Source: JAMHWF01 sp048500255
GTDB lineage: Bacteria; Pseudomonadota; Gammaproteobacteria; Burkholderiales; Burkholderiaceae_C
Direction: 5' to 3'
Assembly (NCBI GenBank): GCA_048500255.1
Contig: JASNYH010000010.1
Span: 53,618 to 117,617 of the forward strand
Length of the DNA stretch: 64,000 nucleotides
Both the position numbers and the translations under genes were made by a program. Shown here one piece after another: positions 34,662 through 42,829 of this stretch (within the stretch, counting starts at the first letter, position 1; every line of letters begins with the position of its first letter). The notes under the pieces are model-generated. The model was not told the DNA's origin and searched no databases. It saw nothing but the letters and a program-made list of their open reading frames with translations.

Positions 34662-35024
34662 ATGTCGCGCACCCGCCTTCCGCTGATCGCCGCCGCGGCG
34701 CTTGCTGCCGCCTGCGGCGCCGCCGTCGCCAAGCTGCCGCCGCTGTCGGACGAGGCCAAGGCCAAGGCTGCCGAAACCGCTGCCAAGACGGCCTGGAGCA
34801 ACAAGGTCGCCGACTACCAGCTGTGCAAGGCGCAGGACCGCGTCGCCGCGCGCCATGCAGCCGACGCAAAGAAGGCGGGCCGCGACGTCAAGCCGCCGGT
34901 GCAGACCGCCGCCTGCACCGACCCCGGCCCCTTCGTCTACACGCCGGCCGCGGCACCCGCCGCTGCGGCACCTGCGCCCGCCGCGCCCGCACCGGCCGCC
35001 GCCGCGCCGGCGAAGAAGTCCTGA
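34662..35024 (+). CDS. Small periplasmic Ala/Pro-rich protein of the fdh operon
   Basis: 120 residues. Signal peptide 'LPLIAAAALAAACGAAVAK', then 'LPPLSDEAKAKAAETAAKTA' and a polar helix with two cysteines ('YQLCKAQDR' and 'QTAACTD'). The C-terminal 30 residues are almost only Ala and Pro. No known domain. Last gene before a strong terminator at 35045. The two cysteines might form a disulfide in the periplasm. Function unknown. Confidence 0.75.
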   Translation: MSRTRLPLIAAAALAAACGAAVAKLPPLSDEAKAKAAETAAKTAWSNKVADYQLCKAQDRVAARHAADAKKAGRDVKPPVQTAACTDPGPFVYTPAAAPAAAAPAPAAPAPAAAAPAKKS

Positions 35025-35044
35025 CCCCGCGCCGGGTCGCCGCA

Positions 35045-35074
35045 CAGGCCGCCGCGGGCGGCCTGTTCGTTTCT
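35045..35074 (+). terminator. Rho-independent terminator of the fdh structural operon
   Basis: CAGGCCGCC at 35045-35053, loop GCG, GGCGGCCTG at 35057-35065, then TTCGTTTCT. Nine perfect base pairs. It separates the structural operon from fdhD, which starts at 35092, so fdhD needs read-through or its own promoter. Confidence 0.8.
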
Positions 35075-35091
35075 GTAGAGTGCGCAACACG

Positions 35092-35943
35092 ATGGCTGCC
35101 GTACGACTGACCGATGCACGCGCGCCGCTGACGCACGAGCTCGACGTGCTCGACGAATACGGCGAGCGCCGCCGCATCGCCATTCCGGCCGAGCGCGCGC
35201 TGACCGTGTTCGTCGACAAGCGCGAGCTCGTCACGCTGATGACGCTGGGCGCCGCGCCCGAACTGCTCGTGCTCGGCTACCTGCGCAACCAGCGGCTCGT
35301 CTCGGGCATCGACGACATCGACTCCGTCACCGTCGACTGGGACGTCGCCGCCGCCGCCGTCAAGACGCGCCGCGGCATCGACGACTTCGATGCCAAGACG
35401 GCCAAGCGCGTCGTCACGACGGGCTGCGGCCAGGGCACGGTGTTCGGCGACCTGATGGGCGACCTCGAGGCCATCGCGCTGGCGCCGCCCACCGACCCGG
35501 AGGCGCGCCTCGACCAGGCGACGCTCTATGCGCTGCTCGACGCGGTGCGCGCCAAGGAGACGACCTACAAGTCGGCCGGCTCGGTGCACGGCTGCGCGCT
35601 GTTCCGCCAGGCCGAGATGCAGATGTTCGTCGAGGACGTCGGCCGCCACAACGCGATCGACACGATCGCCGGCTGGATGTGGATGAACGGCATCGACGGC
35701 CGCGACAAGATCTTCTACACGACGGGGCGGCTGACCAGCGAGATGGTGATCAAGTCGGCGCAGATGGGCGTGCCGATCGTCGTCTCGCGCAGCGGCATCA
35801 CGCAGATGGGGCTGCAGCTCGCGCAGCGGCTGGGCATGTGCCTGTTCGGGCGCGCGACGAACCGCCACTTCATCTGCTACTGCGGCTTCGAGCGCTTCGA
35901 CGCGCAGCCCGAGCCGCGGCGCGTCGCTGCCGCCACGGGATAG
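35092..35943 (+). CDS. fdhD: Sulfurtransferase FdhD
   Basis: Transfers sulfur from IscS to the bis-MGD cofactor of formate dehydrogenase, which is essential for activity. 283 residues. Family motifs: 'TVFVDKRELVTLMTLGAAPE', 'VVTTGCGQGTVFGDL' (a single cysteine where the E. coli protein has a CxxC pair), 'SAGSVHGCALFRQAE', 'VEDVGRHNAIDTIAGWM' and 'FYTTGRLTSEMVIKSAQMG'. ATG 35092 was chosen as the first start after the terminator. It lies 67 bases after the last fdh operon gene on the same strand. Confidence 0.93.
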   Translation: MAAVRLTDARAPLTHELDVLDEYGERRRIAIPAERALTVFVDKRELVTLMTLGAAPELLVLGYLRNQRLVSGIDDIDSVTVDWDVAAAAVKTRRGIDDFDAKTAKRVVTTGCGQGTVFGDLMGDLEAIALAPPTDPEARLDQATLYALLDAVRAKETTYKSAGSVHGCALFRQAEMQMFVEDVGRHNAIDTIAGWMWMNGIDGRDKIFYTTGRLTSEMVIKSAQMGVPIVVSRSGITQMGLQLAQRLGMCLFGRATNRHFICYCGFERFDAQPEPRRVAAATG

Positions 35944-36033
35944 GGTCGACGGCACCCCGCTCCCCGAGTGCGGCGAGCGACCCTCCGAGAGGGTGCGGGC
36001 CTGGCTTGTGGCGGCCCGGCGCGGCGGCCGCCG
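35944..36033. repeat. Possible diverged copy of the GC-rich intergenic repeat
   Basis: Spacer between fdhD and the convergent DUF962 gene. It reads CACCCCGCTCCCCGAGTGCG, GCGAGCGACCCTCCGAGAGG, GTGCGGGCC and later GGCGGCCCGGCG. The layout (C-rich start, GCGAGCG, CCTCCGAGAGGG hairpin, GGCGGCC end) follows the copies at 27501 and 51411, but the identity is much lower. The CCCTCCGAGAGGG hairpin could act in termination. Confidence 0.3.
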
Positions 36034-36570
36034 TCAGGCGGGATGCGCCAAGTCGCGCAGGTGCGTCGGGCCGACGCGCGACTCGATCTCGCGCAGCATG
36101 GCCGGGTTCCAGCCCATCGCGAACAGCCATTCGGCGACGACGAACATGGGCCCGACGAGCAGGCCGACGAGGTCGTCGACGAAGGCGGGCTTGCGCCCCT
36201 CGTAGTAGTGGCCGACGAACTGGATGATCCAGCCGAGCACGAAGCAGCCCAGTCCCCAGGTGAGCCAGCTCGACGTGCCGGCGTCGCCGATCAGGCGGTG
36301 CGCCAGCCAGATCAACGCGCCCGTCGCCAGCGCCGTCGCGCCGCCCAGCACGACGTGGCGGCTCAGGTACCACAGCGCCGCCGCCGCGAAGGCGAGCCAG
36401 GCCGGCGTGAGCAGCCAGCCGCCCACCGCCACCGACGGCCGCGACAGCAGCAGGCCGATGGCGAACACGATCAGCGGGATGCCCACGCTGTGCGTGGCGA
36501 TGTTGCGGCGGTCGCGGTGGTAGGCGGCGTAGTGCGACAGCAGATCGACGGCGGTACGACGGGTGGCCAT
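36034..36570 (-). CDS. DUF962/Mpo1-like integral membrane protein
   Basis: 178 residues from ATG 36570, about four to six membrane helices. The family signature is near the start, 'LLSHYAAYHRDRRNIATHSV', where the 'YHxxxxNxxTHxxG' residues bind iron in the yeast 2-hydroxy fatty acid dioxygenase Mpo1. A second conserved region is 'QFVGHYYEGRKPAFVDDLVG'. The bacterial relatives are uncharacterised; lipid oxidation is only suggested by homology. The longer reading to 36621 adds 17 residues with no family support. Divergent from dcd. Confidence 0.8.
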   Translation of the reverse strand: MATRRTAVDLLSHYAAYHRDRRNIATHSVGIPLIVFAIGLLLSRPSVAVGGWLLTPAWLAFAAAALWYLSRHVVLGGATALATGALIWLAHRLIGDAGTSSWLTWGLGCFVLGWIIQFVGHYYEGRKPAFVDDLVGLLVGPMFVVAEWLFAMGWNPAMLREIESRVGPTHLRDLAHPA

Positions 36571-36701
36571 GTCCTTGACTCCGGTGCGGGACAGCGCGCG
36601 TTCGGCGGTGCGCGCTGACAAAATTCAGTCATGTTTCCGGGGCCGCGTCAATGGCGGCGCCCCCTCGGCCGACATGGCGCCGGCCCGTCGATGCGTGCTG
36701 C

Positions 36702-36707
36702 CTACAA
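36702..36707 (+). promoter_or_regulatory. Candidate -10 box of dcd
   Basis: TACAAT (five of six to TATAAT) followed by CGG, 40 bases before the dcd start, in the divergent spacer with the DUF962 gene. No clear -35 hexamer. Confidence 0.35.
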
Positions 36708-36746
36708 TCGGCGCATCGCAGCCCCCGACGACGACGCGCCCGCGCC

Positions 36747-37316
36747 ATGAGCATCAAGAGCGACAAGTGGATCCGCCGCATGGCCGAGCAGCACGGCATG
36801 ATCGAGCCCTTCGAACCCGGCCAGGTGCGCCACGCGCCCGACGGCCACAAGATCGTCAGCTACGGTACCTCGAGCTACGGCTACGACATCCGCTGCGCGC
36901 CCGAGTTCAAGGTGTTCACCAACATCTACAGCACCGTCGTCGACCCCAAGGCCTTCGACGAGCGCAGCTTCGTCGACATCGAGGCCGATGTCTGCATCAT
37001 CCCGCCCAACAGCTTCGCGCTGGCGCGCACCGTCGAGTACTTCCGCATCCCGCGCAACGTGCTGACGATCTGTCTGGGCAAGAGCACCTATGCGCGCTGC
37101 GGCATCATCGTCAACGTGACGCCGTTCGAGCCCGAGTGGGAGGGCTACGTCACGCTGGAGTTCAGCAACACGACGCCGCTGCCGGCCAAGATCTACGCCG
37201 GCGAGGGCTGTGCGCAGGTGCTGTTCTTCGAGAGCGACGAGGTCTGCGAGACCTCGTACAAGGACCGCGGCGGCAAGTACCAGGGTCAGCGCGGCGTGAC
37301 GCTGCCCAAGACCTAG
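36747..37316 (+). CDS. dcd: dCTP deaminase
   Basis: Deaminates dCTP to dUTP for thymidylate synthesis. 189 residues, trimeric dUTPase-like fold. Conserved blocks: 'MSIKSDKWIRRMAEQHGMIE', 'GTSSYGYDIRCAPEF', 'LGKSTYARCGIIVNVTPFEP' with the catalytic Arg and Glu region 'WEGYVTLEFSNTTPLPAKIY', and 'AGEGCAQVLFFES'. The length equals the E. coli enzyme (193). Single gene or first in a pair with the metallopeptidase 40 bases downstream. Confidence 0.95.
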   Translation: MSIKSDKWIRRMAEQHGMIEPFEPGQVRHAPDGHKIVSYGTSSYGYDIRCAPEFKVFTNIYSTVVDPKAFDERSFVDIEADVCIIPPNSFALARTVEYFRIPRNVLTICLGKSTYARCGIIVNVTPFEPEWEGYVTLEFSNTTPLPAKIYAGEGCAQVLFFESDEVCETSYKDRGGKYQGQRGVTLPKT

Positions 37317-37356
37317 GCACAGGCTGACGGCGCCCCGGCGCCACTGGAGGCTCGCG

Positions 37357-38250
37357 ATGAAGTGGCAAGGCGGGCGCGAGAGCGACAACGTCGAGGACCG
37401 GCGCCGCGCCGGCGGCGGGCTGCCGGGCGGTTTTCGCCTCGGCGGCGGGCGCGGCATCGGGCTGGGCACGATCGTCGTCGCGCTCGTCGCGGGCTGGATC
37501 TTCGGCATCAATCCGCTGACGATCCTCGGTGTGTTGTCGGGCGGCGAGGGCGGCATGCCCGTCGCCACCGAGCAGCAGGCACCGGCGCAGCGCCCGCCGG
37601 CCGACGACACGATGGCGCGCTTCGTCTCGACGGTACTCGCCGACACCGAGGACGTCTGGCGCGAGCAATTCCGCAGCGCCGGGCGCCAGTACCGCGACCC
37701 CAAGCTCGTGCTGTTCCGCGGCGCCACGCGCACCGCCTGCGGCTACGGCCAGGCGGCGATGGGGCCGTTCTACTGCCCCGGCGACGAGAAGGTCTACATC
37801 GACCTCGAGTTCTACGAGACGATGCGCACGCGGCTCGGCGCGCCGGGCGACTTCGCGCAGGCCTACGTCATCGCGCACGAGGTCGGCCACCACGTGCAGC
37901 AGCTGCTGGGCATCAGCGGCGAGGCCGAGCAGGCGCGGGCGCGCGCGTCGTCGCAGGCGCAGGCCAATGCGATCAGCGTGCGCGTCGAGCTGCAGGCCGA
38001 CTGCTTCGCCGGCGTGTGGGCGCATCACGCCCACGCGGCGCGCCAGGTGCTGGAGCAGGGCGACATCGAGGAAGCGATGAATGCCGCCGCGCAGATCGGC
38101 GACGACGCGCTGCAGCGGCGCAGCCAGGGCGCCGTCGTGCCCGACAGCTTCACGCACGGCTCGAGCGAGCAGCGCGTGACGTGGTTCAAGCGCGGGCTGC
38201 AGAGCGGCAGCGTCGGGCAGTGCGATACCTTCTCGGCGCGGCGGCTGTAG
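37357..38250 (+). CDS. Neutral zinc metallopeptidase (YpfJ family)
   Basis: 297 residues. A glycine-rich cytoplasmic start ('MKWQGGRESDNVEDRRRAGG'), one membrane helix at about 36-60, then the putative peptidase domain. The zinc motif is 'IAHEVGHHVQQLLGI' (HExxH, near 172), preceded by 'YCPGDEKVYIDLEFYETM' and followed by 'VRVELQADCFAGVWAHHAH', where the glutamate is the likely third ligand. Full length for the family. Biological substrate unknown. SD-like GGAGG about 8 bases before the ATG. Confidence 0.9.
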   Translation: MKWQGGRESDNVEDRRRAGGGLPGGFRLGGGRGIGLGTIVVALVAGWIFGINPLTILGVLSGGEGGMPVATEQQAPAQRPPADDTMARFVSTVLADTEDVWREQFRSAGRQYRDPKLVLFRGATRTACGYGQAAMGPFYCPGDEKVYIDLEFYETMRTRLGAPGDFAQAYVIAHEVGHHVQQLLGISGEAEQARARASSQAQANAISVRVELQADCFAGVWAHHAHAARQVLEQGDIEEAMNAAAQIGDDALQRRSQGAVVPDSFTHGSSEQRVTWFKRGLQSGSVGQCDTFSARRL

Positions 38251-38262
38251 TCCGCGTCAGCG

Positions 38263-39408
38263 TCAGTACGTGCCGGGCACGAGCACGCCGCGGTCGATGT
38301 TCTTGATGTCGGTGCGCCCGCAGAACGCCATCGTCAGGTCGAGCTCGCGGTGGATGATCTCGAGCGTGCGGCGCACGCCGGCCTCGCCCATCGCGCCGAG
38401 GCCGTAGAGGAACGCGCGGCCGATCAGCGTGCCCCGCGCGCCGAGCGCGACGGCCTTGAGCACGTCCTGCCCGCTGCGCACGCCGCCGTCCATCCAGACC
38501 TCGACCTTGGAGCCGACGGCCTCGACGATCGGCGGCAGCGCGGCGATCGACGACGGCGCGCCGTCGAGCTGGCGTCCGCCGTGGTTGCTGACGACGATGG
38601 CGTCGGCGCCGCAGTCGGCGGCGATGCGCGCGTCTTCCACGTCCATGATGCCCTTGAGGATCAGCTTGCCGCCCCAGAGCTTCTTGATGCGCTCGACGTC
38701 GCCCCAGTTCAGGCGCGGGTCGAACTGCTGGTTGGTCCACGCCGACAGCGAGTTCATGTTCTCGACGCCCTCGACGTGGCCGACGATGTTGCGGAACTCG
38801 CGCCGCTTGGTGCCGAGCATGCCCAGGCACCAGCGCGGCTTGGTCGCCATGTTCACGAGGTTGGCCAGCGTCGGCTTGGGCGGCGCCGACAGGCCGTTCT
38901 TCAGGTCCTTGTGGCGCTGGCCGATGATCTGCAGGTCGACGGTGAGCATCAGCGCCGAGCAGCGCGCCGCCTTGGCGCGCTCGATCAGGCGCTCCATGAA
39001 GGCGCGGTCGCGCATCACGTAGAGCTGGAACCAGAACGGCGCGCTGGTGTGCTCGCGGATGTCCTCGATCGAGCAGATGCTCATCGTCGACAGCGTGAAC
39101 GGGACGCCGAACGCCTCGGCCGCGCGCGCCGCGAGGATCTCGCCGTCGGCGTGCTGCATGCCGGTCAGGCCGGTCGGCGCGATGGCGACCGGCATCGCCA
39201 CGTCGTGGCCGATCATCGTCGTGCGCGTCGTGCGCTGCTCGATGTCGACGGCGACGCGCTGGCGCAGCTTGATCTTCCGGAAGTCGCTCTCGTTCTCGCG
39301 GTACGTCGTCTCGGTCCACGAGCCGGAGTCGGCGTAGTCGTAGAACATGCGCGGCACGCGCCGCTGGGCAAGGACGCGCAAGTCCTCGATGTTGGTGATG
39401 ACGGACAT
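38263..39408 (-). CDS. lldD: FMN-dependent L-lactate dehydrogenase / alpha-hydroxy acid oxidase
   Basis: Oxidises L-lactate (or a related 2-hydroxy acid) to the keto acid and feeds electrons to the quinone pool. 381 residues, FMN TIM barrel. Conserved blocks: 'RRVPRMFYDYADSGSWTETT', 'MPVAIAPTGLTGMQHADGE', 'ILKGIMDVEDARIAADCGAD', the active-site 'VVSNHGGRQLDGAPSSI' with the base histidine, and 'VWMDGGVRSGQDVLKAVALG' for FMN phosphate. The length equals E. coli LldD. A GATAAT box lies 40 bases upstream (39448-39453). dinB lies upstream on the same strand. Confidence 0.92.
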   Translation of the reverse strand: MSVITNIEDLRVLAQRRVPRMFYDYADSGSWTETTYRENESDFRKIKLRQRVAVDIEQRTTRTTMIGHDVAMPVAIAPTGLTGMQHADGEILAARAAEAFGVPFTLSTMSICSIEDIREHTSAPFWFQLYVMRDRAFMERLIERAKAARCSALMLTVDLQIIGQRHKDLKNGLSAPPKPTLANLVNMATKPRWCLGMLGTKRREFRNIVGHVEGVENMNSLSAWTNQQFDPRLNWGDVERIKKLWGGKLILKGIMDVEDARIAADCGADAIVVSNHGGRQLDGAPSSIAALPPIVEAVGSKVEVWMDGGVRSGQDVLKAVALGARGTLIGRAFLYGLGAMGEAGVRRTLEIIHRELDLTMAFCGRTDIKNIDRGVLVPGTY

Positions 39409-39483
39409 GGTGGCTGCGGTCCCGGAACGCCCGACGCGGGCGCGCGGATTATCGCGCCAGCCGCGCGGCCGGCCGGCGCGGGA

Positions 39484-40754
39484 TCAACCCGCAGCGCCCG
39501 GCGTCGCGTCGTCGTCGGCGAACAGCGGCAGGCTCGCCGCGTCGTCGCAGGCCGGCGGCGGCGCCGCGGCGCCTGCGCGCAACGCGCGCCGGCGCGCCGC
39601 GCGCCGGCACGGCGTCGGCGCGCGCCAGCGACGCGACGCGCACGCCGGCGCAGGCGCAGCCGCCGCGTCAGGTCGACGCGCCGCAGGCACTCGCGCGCCG
39701 TGCGGCGGATCGTCGCCGCGTCGGCCGTCGGCGCGGCGATCGAGCGATCGCGCGTCACGGTGCGGAAGTCGTCGTAGCGCAGCTTGATGCCGATGGTGCG
39801 CCCGGCGTAGCCCTTGCGACGCAGGTCGGCGGCGACTTCGTCGCACAGCGCCTTGAAGATGCGCGACAGCGCTGCGCGGTCGTGCACTGCGTGCAGGTCG
39901 CGCTCGAACGTCGTCTCGCGGCTCAGCGACACCGGCTCGCTGTGCGTGACGACGGGGCGGTCGTCGCGGCCCTGCGCCGCGGCGGCGAGCCAGCGGCCGT
40001 AGCTGGCGCCGAAGGTGGCGACGAGCTGCGCCGCGTCGGCCGCAGCGAGCTCGCCGACGGTGGCGATGCCGAGCGACGCGAGCTTGGCGGCCGCCTTCGG
40101 GCCGATGCCGTTGATCTTGCGCACCGCCAGCGGCCACACGCGCGCCGGCACGTCGCGCGCGTCGAGCAGCAGCGTCAGGCCGTCGGGCTTGTCGAGCTCC
40201 GACGCGATCTTGGCGAGCAGCTTGTTGGGCGTCACGCCGATCGAGCAGGTGAGCCCGGTGGCGCGCAGCACGTTGTTCTTGATCTGCAGCGCGACGGCGC
40301 GCACGCCGCCCAGCGGATCGTGGCCGACGACGTCGCGCACGCCCGGCACGTCGGAGAGATCGATGTAGATCTCGTCGATGCCGCGGTCCTCGATCACCGG
40401 CGCGACCTCGGACACGGCGGCCTTGAAGCGCCGCGAGTAGTCGCGGTAGCGGTCGAAGTCGACCGGCAGCAGGATCGCGTCGGGCGCGCGCTGCGCCGCC
40501 TTCATCAGACCCATCGCCGAATGCACGCCGAAGTCGCGCGCCGCGTAGGTGGCCGTCGTGGCGACGCCGCGGCCGGCGTAGTCGCGCAGCCGCGCGAACT
40601 CGTGCGTGCCGTCGGCGCGCCGTACCGGCTGGTGGCGCCGCCCGCCGCCGATCACGACGGGCAGGCCCTTCAGCTCCGGATAGCGCAGCAGCTCGACCGA
40701 CGCATAGAAGGCGTCCATGTCGAGGTGGGCGACGATGCGCTCGGGCAGGGCCAT
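39484..40754 (-). CDS. dinB: DNA polymerase IV with a frame-disrupted 3' end
   Basis: Y-family translesion polymerase. From ATG 40754 the palm, fingers and thumb are intact: 'IVAHLDMDAFYASVELLRYP' with the first metal aspartate, 'IEDRGIDEIYIDLSDV' with the catalytic pair, 'NKLLAKIASELDKPDG', and the little finger to 'ECLRRVDLTRRLRL' near residue 368. There the frame breaks: near 39647 one base too many moves the expected 'GVRVASLARADAVPARG' to another frame, and a second shift between about 39540 and 39610 puts the natural end 'ASLPLFADDDATPGAAG', stop at 39484, in the third. The uninterrupted frame runs to 39213 (513 residues), 196 bases into lldD. Sequencing error in GC-rich DNA or a real lesion. 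Confidence 0.8.
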
Positions 40755-40922
40755 GGCAATGCCGATTGTCGGTGCGCGCGCCGCCGCGTACGACGCCCGG
40801 CTGCCGACGCTGGCGCCTGGCGCCGCGCTGCGCTCCTGGATCGACGAACGACCCTGGAGGCGTCATGCATCGGTGTATCCGAATATGCTGCAAGCATAGT
40901 CAGAGCGGCACCAGGAGACATC

Positions 40923-41309
40923 ATGTTCGGACCCATTACCGTCCCGTTCGGCGCGAAGATGCTGTTCAACACCGTCAAACTCAAGCCGGGCGTCGCGATC
41001 GATGACGTCGAGCTCGCCGTGGCCGAGATGTGCAACGTCGTCAAGCAGACCTACGGCGGCGAACAGGGCGGCTTCGTCGCCGGCCAGGTGTTCCGCTTCT
41101 CGGGTTTCGTGTCCGACGAAGGCTCTCTCGGCGGTATCGGCGGCGCCGACCACGACATCGCCATCGTGACCTACTGGCGGTCGTTCGAGCAGCACGAGCG
41201 CTCGCATGCCGATGCCTTGTTCCGCGCCAAGTTCGCCGCGCTCGGCGAGCTGAGCGCGGCATCACGCGAACTCGGCTACGACCTGCTGTGGCAGGGGTCG
41301 CCCGAGTAG
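40923..41309 (+). CDS. Conserved hypothetical protein, about 128 residues
   Basis: No confident family assignment. Cytoplasmic, no signal or membrane segment. It opens 'MFGPITVPFGAKMLFNTVKL', with 'VAIDDVELAVAEMCNVVKQT' and 'HDIAIVTYWRSFEQHERSHA' later. The pattern of strands and helices with 'VTYWRSFEQHERSH' recalls ferredoxin-like (ABM-type) small proteins, where such a segment packs on a beta sheet; this is a guess. ATG 40923 has AGGAGA 6 bases upstream. It is divergent from dinB and convergent with argH. Confidence 0.75.
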   Translation: MFGPITVPFGAKMLFNTVKLKPGVAIDDVELAVAEMCNVVKQTYGGEQGGFVAGQVFRFSGFVSDEGSLGGIGGADHDIAIVTYWRSFEQHERSHADALFRAKFAALGELSAASRELGYDLLWQGSPE

Positions 41310-41316
41310 TGTCGCG

Positions 41317-42717
41317 TCAGCCGCCCAGCCGCGCGCGGTGCCGCGCGCACTGCGCGCGCACCTGGTCGGGCGCGGTGCCGCCGAGCGTAGAGCGTGCCTC
41401 CAGCGAGCCGCGCAGGCTCAGCACGTCGAAGACGTCGCGCTCGATCGCGGGATGGAAGGCGCGCAGTTCGTCGAGCGGGAGCTGCGCCAGCTCGACGCCG
41501 CGCGCGATCGCCGCCTTGACGGCGTGCGCGACGGCCTCGTGGGCGTCGCGGAAAGGCAGGCCCTTCTTGACCAGGTAGTCGGCGAGGTCGGTCGCCGTCG
41601 CATGACCGCGCAGCGCGGCGCGCTCCATCGCGTCGGGCCTGACCGTGATGCCGGCCACCATGTCGGCGAAGATGCGCAGCGTGTCCTTCAGCGTGTCGAC
41701 GGTGTCGAACAGCGGCTCCTTGTCCTCCTGGTTGTCCTTGTTGTAGGCCAAGGGCTGGCCCTTCATCAGGACCACCAGCGCCATCAGGTGGCCGACGACG
41801 CGCCCCGTCTTGCCGCGCGCGAGCTCGGGCACGTCGGGGTTCTTCTTCTGCGGCATGATCGAGCTGCCGGTGCAGTAGCGGTCGGGCAGCACGACGAAGC
41901 CGAAGTTCTGGCTCATCCACAGGATCAGCTCTTCCGACAGCCGCGACACGTGGACCATCACCAGGCTCGCCGCGGCGGCGAACTCGATCGCGAAGTCGCG
42001 GTCGCTCACGGCGTCGAGCGAGTTCTGGCACACGCCCTCCATGCCCAGCGTGCGCGCGACGCGCTCGCGGTCGAGCGGGTAGCTCGTGCCGGCCAGCGCC
42101 GCCGCGCCCAGCGGCAGCCGGTTGACGCGCCGGCGCACGTCGGCCAGGCGCTCGGCGTCGCGCGCGAACATCTCCACATAGGCCAGCAGGTGGTGGCCGA
42201 AGCTCACCGGCTGCGCCACCTGCAGGTGCGTGAAGCCGGGCAGGATGACTTCGACATGGCGATCGGCTTGCTCGACGAGTGCGCGCTGCAGTTCGGCGAG
42301 CAGCGCGGCGACGACGTCGATCTCGTCGCGCAGCCACAGCCGCACGTCGGTGGCGACCTGGTCGTTGCGCGAGCGCCCGGTGTGCAGGCGCTTGCCGGCG
42401 TCGCCGACGAGCTGTGTCAGCCGCGCCTCGATGTTGAGGTGCACGTCTTCCAGCGCGAGCTGCCAGTCGAACGTGCCAGCCTCGATCTCGGCGCCGATCG
42501 CCGCCATGCCGCGCCGGATCGCGGCCCAGTCGTCAGCCGCGAGGATTCCTTGCGCGTTCAGCATCTCGGCGTGCGCCAGCGAGCCCGCGATGTCGGCGCG
42601 CGCGAGGCGGCGGTCGAACGACACGCTGGCGGTGTAGCGCTGCACCAGCGCGTCGACCGGCTCGGAGAACAGCGCGGACCAGGCCTGGGCCTTGTTGTCG
42701 AGGGGGTTCGATGACAT
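41317..42717 (-). CDS. argH: Argininosuccinate lyase
   Basis: Last step of arginine synthesis: splits argininosuccinate into arginine and fumarate. 466 residues, fumarase/aspartase superfamily. Conserved blocks: 'HTGRSRNDQVATDVRLWLRD', 'LPGFTHLQVAQPVSFGHHLL' with the catalytic histidine, and the mobile signature loop 'TGSSIMPQKKNPDVPELARG' with the catalytic serine near 285. Full length. Convergent with the 128-residue gene, 7 bases from its stop. Candidate -10 TAGAAT 68 bases upstream. Confidence 0.95.
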   Translation of the reverse strand: MSSNPLDNKAQAWSALFSEPVDALVQRYTASVSFDRRLARADIAGSLAHAEMLNAQGILAADDWAAIRRGMAAIGAEIEAGTFDWQLALEDVHLNIEARLTQLVGDAGKRLHTGRSRNDQVATDVRLWLRDEIDVVAALLAELQRALVEQADRHVEVILPGFTHLQVAQPVSFGHHLLAYVEMFARDAERLADVRRRVNRLPLGAAALAGTSYPLDRERVARTLGMEGVCQNSLDAVSDRDFAIEFAAAASLVMVHVSRLSEELILWMSQNFGFVVLPDRYCTGSSIMPQKKNPDVPELARGKTGRVVGHLMALVVLMKGQPLAYNKDNQEDKEPLFDTVDTLKDTLRIFADMVAGITVRPDAMERAALRGHATATDLADYLVKKGLPFRDAHEAVAHAVKAAIARGVELAQLPLDELRAFHPAIERDVFDVLSLRGSLEARSTLGGTAPDQVRAQCARHRARLGG

Positions 42718-42784
42718 TCGGTAACGGCAAACCGGCTAGGCGGGCGCGCGGGGCTCGGAGACAATCGCGCTCGAAACGGCCTTC

Positions 42785-42790
42785 ATTCTA
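42785..42790 (-). promoter_or_regulatory. Candidate -10 box of argH
   Basis: TAGAAT on the minus strand, 68 bases before the argH start, in the 112-base spacer divergent to the LytS-like kinase gene. Same hexamer as three other minus-strand promoters here. No clear -35. Confidence 0.35.
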
Positions 42791-42829
42791 TCGACGCGCC
42801 GCGTGAGCGGCGCCTCCTGCGGCTACACG

